Source of the DNA: an uncultured Oscillospiraceae bacterium
GTDB lineage: Bacteria > Bacillota > Clostridia > Oscillospirales > Acutalibacteraceae
Direction: 5' to 3'
Assembly: GCA_900548545.1 (NCBI GenBank)
Contig: URKX01000023.1
Span: 1-37,088 of the forward strand
DNA: 37,088 nucleotides
The notes below the pieces were generated by a model. The model made no database searches, was not told the DNA's origin, and saw only the letters and a list, made by a program, of their open reading frames with translations. Each line of letters opens with the position of its first letter. The first letter of the stretch is position 1. Both the position numbers and the translations under genes were made by a program. This document shows, piece by piece, positions 30,960 to 37,088 of the stretch.

Positions 30960-32168
30960 ATGGTCACTATTCGGGATATTAAAACGATCTTGACGGCCCC
31001 TCGGGGCATCGACTTGGTGGTAGTCAAAGTGGAGACAAGTGAGCCCGGATTGTACGGATTGGGCTGTGCCACCTTTACCCAACGGTGGGCAGCTGTGGCA
31101 ACGGCAGTAGAGGAATACATGAAGCCCCTGCTAGTAGGGCGCTGTGTGAACGATATCGAGGATATTTGGCAGACAGCTATGGGTAGTTCCTATTGGCGCA
31201 ATGGGCCGGTGCTGAACAATGCTATCTCTGGTGTGGACGAGGCTTTATGGGATATCAAGGGTAAAATGGCGGGTATGCCAGTGTATGACCTACTTGGTGG
31301 AAAATGCCGGGAAGCAGCGGCAGTTTACCGCCATACCGACGGTGCAACTCCAGAAGAGGTGGAAGAAAACGTCCGCCGGTACATGGAAGAGGGCTATCGC
31401 TACCTGCGGTGCCAGATGGGGACCTACGGCGGGCAGATGGGGAAAGGGAAACAGCGGATCATCTCCCCGGACAACAGCAAACCCGGCGCCTACTACGATC
31501 CAGCTCAGTACTGCGCGGGGGTGGTGAGGCTGTTCAGCCATCTGCGCGACAAACTGGGATACGAGGTGGAGCTGCTTCACGATATCCACGAGCGGCTCAC
31601 CCCCGTTCAAGCGTTGGGGCTTGCTAAGCAGCTGGAGCCATACCGGCTGTTTTTCCTGGAGGATGCCCTGCCGCCGGAGCAGGTGGAGTGGTTCAGCCAT
31701 TTCCGCAGTCAGACGGCTGTACCTCTTGCCATGGGGGAGCTGTTCAACAACCCGATGGAATGGAAAGAGCTAATCTCCAAGCGGCTGATCGATTATATCC
31801 GAGTCCATGTTAGCCAGATAGGCGGCGTGACCCCTGCTCGGAAGCTGGCGGCTTTGTGCGAGGCTTTCGGCGTGCGTACTGCCTGGCACGGGCCTGGGGA
31901 TCTTTCCCCGGTGGGCGCCGCCGCCCAGCTCCATTTGGATCTTGCCATTCCCAATTTTGGAGTCCAGGAGTTTTCTGGATTCTCTCCCGAGGAGGAAGAG
32001 GTGTTTCCCGGCTGTCCTCAAGTGCGGGGAGGCTATCTATACGCCAACGACAAGCCCGGATTTGGCATAGATATTGATGAGAAAAAGGCAGCCAAGTATC
32101 CCTGCCGTTACCGGAAACCAGGTTGGCTGCTCGCTCGAACCACCGATGGCACCGCAGTAAGGCCCTAA
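30960..32168 (+). CDS. Enolase-superfamily sugar-acid dehydratase (D-mannonate dehydratase ManD-like)
   Basis: Protein of 402 residues of the mandelate racemase/muconate lactonising group, ManD/RspA subgroup. Metal ligands Asp208 (LLHDIHERL), Glu234 (FFLEDALPPE) and Glu260 (AMGELFNN) are present, as are His210 next to the first ligand and His310 in TAWHGPGDLSPVG, the positions expected for ManD-type enzymes. Such enzymes dehydrate D-mannonate or D-gluconate to 2-keto-3-deoxygluconate; several relatives are inactive or act on other aldonates. Context with lactonase and dehydrogenase supports a dehydratase in an oxidative sugar route. 18 bp separates it from the SDR gene. Confidence 0.88.
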   Translation: MVTIRDIKTILTAPRGIDLVVVKVETSEPGLYGLGCATFTQRWAAVATAVEEYMKPLLVGRCVNDIEDIWQTAMGSSYWRNGPVLNNAISGVDEALWDIKGKMAGMPVYDLLGGKCREAAAVYRHTDGATPEEVEENVRRYMEEGYRYLRCQMGTYGGQMGKGKQRIISPDNSKPGAYYDPAQYCAGVVRLFSHLRDKLGYEVELLHDIHERLTPVQALGLAKQLEPYRLFFLEDALPPEQVEWFSHFRSQTAVPLAMGELFNNPMEWKELISKRLIDYIRVHVSQIGGVTPARKLAALCEAFGVRTAWHGPGDLSPVGAAAQLHLDLAIPNFGVQEFSGFSPEEEEVFPGCPQVRGGYLYANDKPGFGIDIDEKKAAKYPCRYRKPGWLLARTTDGTAVRP

Positions 32169-32197
32169 CTGACAAAGCGTAATTTTGGGAAGGAGAG

Positions 32198-33610
32198 ATG
32201 GGTTTGAAAACCATAGATATTCCGTCTGAAAATGGAAAGTTGACTTGCTTCTGGGAAGAGGGGGCAGGTCCTGGGGAAAAGCCGCTGATCGTCTGTTTGG
32301 CCGGTGGGGAAGAAGAGGCCCGTGAGAGCCTTGCTTTGGTAGTTCCTCAGGCAAATGGGGCAAGCGCTGTGGCCTTGGTGGTCAGTACGCAAACTGAGGA
32401 GCAGGATGTGGGGGATTGGCTCTACTCCCTGCGGCAGAGAGAAGATGTGGACGAAAATAGGATCACTCTCATGGGGACACTTTCCGCGGCTGACTGGGTC
32501 TGGCGTCTGGGAAGCCACTTTCCCCAGTGGTTTGCGGGGATCTGTGCCGTGGGTGGCCATGGGGATCCCTATGAAGCCAGAGCCATGAAAGATATTCCCG
32601 TTCGTGCGTATCCGGTGAAAGAAGAATCACTGATCCTGCGGGATGGAAAAGCGGCGGTGGACGTGGAGCGGCTTGTCATGGGCCTGTTGACCGCAGGTTC
32701 TGAACATGTGCAAATGCGTGATCTGTACGAGGAAGAACCTTGGAAGCAGGCGATCCGGGAAGACGAGGCAGTCTCGTGGCTTTTGGAGCAGGACAGGAGG
32801 AATCAATTCCAGGTGATGTGGTTGAAACCTGGGGTGTGGCGCATTGACGATTGGTTTTCTTCCTCCTGTTATTTGGTTGAGGGCCGGGATAAGGCATTGC
32901 TTATTGATACAGGCATGGGGGAAGGGGACCTGGCTGGTCTGGCGGCGTCTCTCACCAACTTGCCTGTGGAAGTGGCCATCACTCATCCCCACGGTGACCA
33001 TATGCACTGGGTGGATAGCTTTGAGCGGGTGTACCTGCACAAAGAGGATATCGCCCTGATGCAGAAAACACCTGGAGCGTTTCCTGCCGCGTTCCGCTGC
33101 CCAGAAACTTCCCATACCGAGTTTGTCCCAATTGAGGAGGGGTCAAAGCTGGACTTGGGAGGCATGGAAGTGGAAGTGTGGGAATTGCCGGGCCATACTC
33201 CTCATTCTGTGATATTTGTGGATCGTACCCATCGGTGCGTTTTTACAGGGGACGCTATTGGATCTGGTTACATTGTGCTGTTAATCTGCCCTGAGGAGCA
33301 GGCGATGGAATTGGTAGCACAGTACCGGGAAAGCCTGATGAAAATTGTGCCCCGCATGACAGAATTGAGAGATTATGCATGGCTGGGTGGCCATGGAATT
33401 CAAGAGAATGGCTGCGATGAGCGCCGCCAACAGGATTATTTGGCGGGGGGATCCCGGTACTTTAATCCTATCCGTCCAAAGGTGGTACTGGATATGGTCC
33501 GGCTGTGCGATGATCTTCTGTCCGGGAAGATTCTATGGGGATCTGTGCTGGATTCACCGGCCCATTATTGCAGCGCCGGTTCCGCCGGGATTTTCTTCCG
33601 GTTCCTTTAA
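32198..33610 (+). CDS. Two-domain protein: degenerate alpha/beta-hydrolase + MBL-fold metallohydrolase
   Basis: Protein of 470 residues. Residues 1 to about 205 resemble an esterase/PHB-depolymerase-type alpha/beta hydrolase (VDENRITLMGTLSAADWVWR, FAGICAVGGHGDP), but the nucleophile elbow reads T-L-S96-A-A instead of GxSxG, and the acid and histidine positions are not recognisable. Residues about 205-470 are a metallo-beta-lactamase fold with H263-x-H265-x-D267-H268 (THPHGDHMHW), a later conserved His in LPGHTPHSVIF and FTGDAIGSG. The MBL part should be a zinc hydrolase acting on a lactone, ester or thioester; the front domain may only bind substrate. AAGGAG (32190-32195) is 2 nt from ATG 32198 but 8 nt from in-frame TTG 32204, which may be the real start. 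Last gene of the operon. Confidence 0.82.
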   Translation: MGLKTIDIPSENGKLTCFWEEGAGPGEKPLIVCLAGGEEEARESLALVVPQANGASAVALVVSTQTEEQDVGDWLYSLRQREDVDENRITLMGTLSAADWVWRLGSHFPQWFAGICAVGGHGDPYEARAMKDIPVRAYPVKEESLILRDGKAAVDVERLVMGLLTAGSEHVQMRDLYEEEPWKQAIREDEAVSWLLEQDRRNQFQVMWLKPGVWRIDDWFSSSCYLVEGRDKALLIDTGMGEGDLAGLAASLTNLPVEVAITHPHGDHMHWVDSFERVYLHKEDIALMQKTPGAFPAAFRCPETSHTEFVPIEEGSKLDLGGMEVEVWELPGHTPHSVIFVDRTHRCVFTGDAIGSGYIVLLICPEEQAMELVAQYRESLMKIVPRMTELRDYAWLGGHGIQENGCDERRQQDYLAGGSRYFNPIRPKVVLDMVRLCDDLLSGKILWGSVLDSPAHYCSAGSAGIFFRFL

Positions 33611-34052
33611 GACATTAATATTTTCGTGATAAACCTTTACTCTTTAGCAGATTGCTTAGAGCGCAAAACCGATGACATGGTGATCTCCCTGCCCATGCCC
33701 GAAGGAAAGGAATAAAATGCATTGCCCGATTTTGAAGTTTTGTAAACTTGTGTGTCGTGGGCTGGCACTGCTGTGCCGGGCAAATTACCGGGGATCCCTC
33801 TTGCGAACTTAGACATCTTTGAGGACGAGAGCAGCCTGAGAAACCGGCTCTTTTATCTTGTACCGGACACCTTTTCTGGGAGAGTTATGCTATTTCTTTT
33901 ACTTTGAGGACAACCTGTTCGCTAAAGAGTCCAATGAGGATATATTCTCTGGGAGTCCTTTCTCCGCCTTTTTACCTTGTAAACCTGACACTACATACGA
34001 AAGAACCAGCTATCCCTCCCGGGGTGGCTGGTTCCTTTTGTCCACTGCCTTG
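33611..34052. other. Decayed intergenic region
   Basis: No intact gene is seen. Short protein-like tails occur in different frames: one ending ADCLERKTDDMVISLPMPEG before a stop at about 33713, another around 33776-33900 with IPLANLDIFEDESSLRNRLF. They lack starts and I do not recognise them. With the recombinase fragment that follows, this looks like eroded mobile DNA. Confidence 0.35.
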
Positions 34053-34494
34053 CTGGAGGGGACGGTTACGATGGACCGGGCCATGCTGAATATCTGCATT
34101 GTATTCGCCCAGCTTGAACGCGAGACATTTCAGAAGCGTGTCACAGACGCCTACTATTCCCAGTACCTGAAAGGTTTCCACATGAGCGGACAGGCACCAT
34201 ACGGTTATCAGTTAGAGCCTCCTGTGGTAGAGGATATCCACACAAAGAAAATGGTTGCCGGCCCCGCAACTGCCAACCATGTACGCCTGATGTTTGAGAT
34301 GTACGCCAAGCCGGAAACCTCTTTGGGAGACATTACCTGCTGCTTGGAGGAACAGGGTATCAAGATGTACGAAAAGTCAATGGTTCGGAGTTTCCTTTCC
34401 CAGCTTTTACGGAACCCCGTTTACGCACAGGCCAACTTGGAACTGTACGAGTTTTTCAAGAGCCAGGGCGCGGCGATTGTCAATGACGCTTGGT
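34053..34494 (+). pseudogene. Large serine recombinase fragment
   Basis: Reads MDRAMLNICIVFAQLERETF, then SGQAPYGYQLEP and FLSQLLRNPVYAQANLELYE. This is the last helix of the resolvase catalytic domain joined to the recombinase domain of TnpX/Tn4451-type large serine recombinases, about 140 residues. The catalytic serine region at the front and the zinc ribbon and coiled coil at the back are absent. The open frame continues on both sides (33858-34673) with unrelated-looking sequence, so it should not be counted as an intact protein. Confidence 0.75.
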
Positions 34495-34950
34495 ATCCTT
34501 GCGGATACAGTTCCGCACTTGGCGGGGACTCACCAGGTACCATTCCGCAACTTCTAGCTGTCCTTTGCCGCATACGCAGATGCGGGAACGAACTTTGGCT
34601 GTACAAAGAAGCGTCATTTTACGGATGGAAAACAACCGCAGGGCGAAAGCTCTGTGATTTGCGGTGTGTTTGATCATCGTTTTGATGATCGTCATAGCAT
34701 TTGCCACAACAGCGTGTGAGCTGCTGGCGCCAATGGCTAGCATAAGAACTTTTTATGTGAGCGACATGACCTAAGCGATTTGCAACAGCGCCCTTTCTGC
34801 TTTTATTATACTCGGTAGGGTGGACAGCATCGTACTGTTTTGTAAAAGTTGCTAAATAAATCCGAGTTTTATTTTTGCTACTGTGGAAGATGTGCTATAA
34901 TAAGTTAAGTTTTGGATCGGCTTCTAGCTGGCACAGAAAATGCTTTGATT
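34495..34950. other. Intergenic with orphan promoter-like boxes
   Basis: No convincing gene. A plus-strand TATAAT lies at 34896-34901 and a minus-strand TATAAT at 34805-34810, neither in front of a gene. A minus-strand frame (34480-34743) overlaps the recombinase fragment but has no recognisable family. The region also contains the IS6-like end listed separately. Confidence 0.35.
34779..34793. mobile_element. Possible IS6-family terminal repeat remnant
   Basis: TTTGCAACAGCGCCC; read on the minus strand this begins GGGCGCTGTTGCAAA, close to the known IS6-family ends (IS26 begins GGCACTGTTGCAAA). No transposase and no opposite end are seen in the window, so this is at most a solitary end. Confidence 0.35.
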
Positions 34951-36463
34951 TTAGCTCTCCCAATACATTTTTGTTTTGGTGTTGAGATCCCCCGTTTGGA
35001 TGGTGAAACGGCACACGGGAATTTCTGGACCAGAGAGTCCGCTCACAACAGGCAAAGTGGAATCGGCCGTTAGAGTTAAAGCGTCCTTTTCAAAACAAAA
35101 AACCAGCCGGCGGCCGCTGGCATAGCTGGCGCAGCGGAATTCTATTTCGAGTTTGTTAGGAGCCCGCCAACGGCTATTGGTGCCATAGGTGACCCCTTGT
35201 TCTGCAAAAGAAACAAAGTGGCCATTCATTCCCAGGGGGATTTCCAAAGAGCCCTGTTCCTGCTGGCAGTGCAGCCAGAGATCATCTTCATGACTGAAAA
35301 AGCGCAGGGATTTCATGTGATTCGCATGAGTTTCAAATTGTCCCACACCTCCGGCTAGGTCCAGCAGGTCTGGTAAAGTGCCTATAGCCGTGTAGACCGT
35401 CTTTTCCAGAGAAGCTTCGGCCCCAGGGTTTCGCACCCCTAAAACAGGGTGGAGCTCCAAGGCGTTCAACCGGCGGCGAAGCTGGTCAAAAGCAGTTGGG
35501 TTTTCTGGCAGAGGAGTGTCTGCCATGCCGGGAAAGAGATTTTCCCAAATAGCGGAAAGCTCATCTTGAGTGCGCAGCGAGGCAGATTGTATGAGCAGGA
35601 GAGCGTCCTGTTTGGTGAACATAAATCCAAATTGCCCAAAAGCCCCGTCAGCACGGAAAACTCCCTGGGGACGGCACCGCCAATACTGATAGCAATAGCC
35701 CGCTTGCCAATCGGGGCCAGTGTCGTTAGAACTGCTGTCAATGTGGCAGGCAGTTGCCTCTTCAAACCAGCCGGAGTTCAGCAGCTGTTTTCCCTCCCAG
35801 GCTCCTTTGTTCAACACAAACTGGGCAAAGCGTGCCATGTCTTCCAAGGTTAAGTAAGAGCCGCCTCCGCCCATTTGGGTGCCATCGGGCAGGGCGTGGC
35901 AGTATACGTCTTTTATGCCTAGGGGCTCGAACAGGCGGGGATTTAAATACTCTGTCAAGGTTTGCCCCGTCTTTTTTTTGCAAAATAGCACATAGGAGGT
36001 TTGTGCCCGCTGAATTGTAGAGAAAATGCGTACCGGGCTCATACACAAATGGGTGAGCAAGAAAGGCTGAAATCCAATCTGGGTTCCTCTGAATTTGCGG
36101 CTCTGTTTCATGACCACAGCCCATCACAAGCAAGTGATAAATTTGACATTTTTTTAAATTCTCACTGGGGTGCTCAGGAAGCTTTCCGGGAAATAAATCC
36201 ACAAGTTTCTCATCTAAAGAAAGCAGTCCCTCCTGCCGGGCGAAGCCAATGGCAGTAGAAACCAAGCTTTTGGTAAAAGAAAACATGATGTGGGGCGTCT
36301 TTTTGTTGTAAGGCTTCCAATAACCTTCGGCGCAAACTTTGCCGTGACGTACCAGCATAATGCCGTGCATTTCCACGCCAAGGGCATCCATCGCGTCTAG
36401 CGTGTTCAGTATAGCCTGGGAGGAGATACCCACGCTTTCTGGTGTGACCCTAGAAAAATCCAT
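34951..36463 (-). pseudogene. Serine hydrolase (class C beta-lactamase-like), frameshifted at an A8 tract
   Basis: The first frame starts at ATG 36463 and carries SxxK (Ser62-F-T-Lys65) plus YNSAGTNLLCAILQKK. It then leaves the frame at eight A residues (plus-strand T8 at 35972-35979). The rest continues in another frame as KKTGQTLTEYLNPRLFEPLG to the stop at 34951. Removing one A restores a single 503-residue protein, and the lengths divide exactly. The intact protein would be a penicillin-binding-protein-like esterase with a C-terminal beta-rich extension, cytoplasmic since no signal peptide is seen. AAAGGAAG precedes the ATG. Sequencing error, phase variation or true inactivation are all possible. 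Confidence 0.85.
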
Positions 36464-36546
36464 GAACCATTACTTCCTTTCAAAACAAAAAATAATTGCT
36501 TCCGGGCGTAAAATGAAATAGATGCTTTTGTTACCCTACTTGAAAA

Positions 36547-36577
36547 ATTATAGAAATCAACAGAAAACAAAAGTCAA
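36547..36577 (-). promoter_or_regulatory. Promoter of the serine hydrolase gene
   Basis: Minus-strand TTGACT at 36572-36577 and TATAAT at 36547-36552, with a long 19-bp spacer; about 85 bp before the start codon, in AT-rich DNA. The long spacer suggests regulation. Confidence 0.5.
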
Positions 36578-36579
36578 GG

Positions 36580-37056
36580 TTAAGGGAGCATTTTGCGTAC
36601 AGAATTTCTGCACTCCAAATAAGGCAATATAACGTGGTGATCCACCTTAGTGTAGCGGCCGTCAATCAAGCCTGTTAGGCGGTCCACGGCGTACTGGACC
36701 ACCTCTTGGTCATCGTGCTTAATGACCGTGATTCCCATAGCCTGGGTCCAGGCGGTGTCATCAAAGACGATCAAGCTCACATCTTGGGGAACCCGCAGGT
36801 CCAGCTGGGATAAGGCACTGTAGGTGGCCAGGCCCAGCATTTCGGAAACCGCGATAATGGCCGTGGGGCGGGCCTTTTTGATGCGCTGGAACACCTCTTG
36901 TGCGGTGGCCCCTACAGGCAGGGGGACCACAGGAATTTCCGGGGAAGTGATGCCTGCTTTGCGGTAAGCTTGGTGACATCCTTGGATGCGGTCCACGTCA
37001 TCTGAAACAATTAAAATGCGCCGGTGGCCCTGACCAAGCAGCCGGCTATGAATTTG
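36580..37056 (-). pseudogene. LacI-family regulator, C-terminal half only
   Basis: Open for about 158 codons: HSRLLGQGHRRILIVSDDVD leads into the second half of a LacI sugar-binding domain (RPTAIIAVSEMLGLATYSAL, DVSLIVFDDTAW, typical of the family). A stop (TGA, 37057-37059) lies directly upstream, and neither the helix-turn-helix nor the first half of the sensor domain is found in the remaining 30 bases. Full LacI proteins are about 330-340 residues. A GTG at 36996 could start translation inside the fragment, but a functional repressor is unlikely. It may be a real truncation or an artefact at the end of the assembled sequence. Confidence 0.75.
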
Positions 37057-37088
37057 TCAAGAGAAAAAGGAGAAAAAGGCGAATAAAT

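Noticed and set aside
34480..34743. 87-codon minus-strand frame beside the IS6-like end
   Set aside because: Overlaps the recombinase fragment in antisense, with no recognisable family; it does not match IS6 transposase sequence.
1..37088. CRISPR arrays, rRNA genes or a replication origin
   Set aside because: No regularly spaced long repeats, rRNA-like sequence or clusters of DnaA boxes were seen.

Overview
The window looks like chromosomal DNA of a Gram-positive gut-type Clostridia member, probably Oscillospirales-like. This rests on strong AGGAGG ribosome sites, frequent TTG/GTG starts, YesM/YesN-type signalling, CUT1 sugar transporters and an Ord-type dehydrogenase; the placement is inference. 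Most genes are moderately GC-rich. AT-rich islands occur at about 13.95-14.5 kb, at 20.5-20.7 kb, from 22 to 28.9 kb (the two-component/ABC block) and at 36.5 kb.

Left part (1-13.7 kb): a MATE exporter, an autoregulated sdpR-sdpI pair, a MerR regulator followed by an Ord-like dehydrogenase, adenine deaminase, a GH3 enzyme with reversed domain order, a SASA-type carbohydrate O-acetylesterase, and a second MerR regulator divergent from a YitT membrane protein. Both MerR genes lie beside promoters with the unusual 19-bp spacer and a dyad inside it, so targets can be proposed from sequence alone.

Middle part (13.7-18.2 kb): a tRNA-Met with its own promoter and terminator, an AT-rich DUF2019-like gene just after it, a set of ~20-bp repeats resembling an insertion-sequence end, a PIG-V-like GT-C membrane protein, and an AraC regulator divergent from a Gfo/Idh/MocA oxidoreductase. 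The last two are separated by an 18+18-bp perfect palindrome.

Right part (18.4-33.6 kb): a plant-glycan utilisation locus. It holds an XRE DNA-binding domain fused to a GH51 arabinofuranosidase in one polypeptide, a GH28/GH49-like beta-helix hydrolase, a YesN response regulator and YesM kinase encoded tail-to-tail with overlapping ends, two ABC permeases and their binding lipoprotein, and an operon of lactonase, SDR dehydrogenase, mannonate-dehydratase-like enolase-superfamily enzyme and a two-domain MBL-fold protein. Read together, polymers would be cleaved outside or in the cell, products imported by the ABC system, and a sugar oxidised to a lactone, hydrolysed to an aldonate and dehydrated to a 2-keto-3-deoxy acid. 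No isomerase, kinase or aldolase is seen in the window.

Right edge (33.6-37.1 kb): decayed mobile DNA (a large serine recombinase fragment and a possible IS6-type end), a serine hydrolase gene broken by one extra base in an A8 tract, and a LacI-family gene lacking its 5' half.

The most unusual items are the XRE-GH51 fusion, the dead-looking alpha/beta-hydrolase domain fused to an MBL domain inside the oxidative sugar operon, and the precise operator architectures at several regulators.
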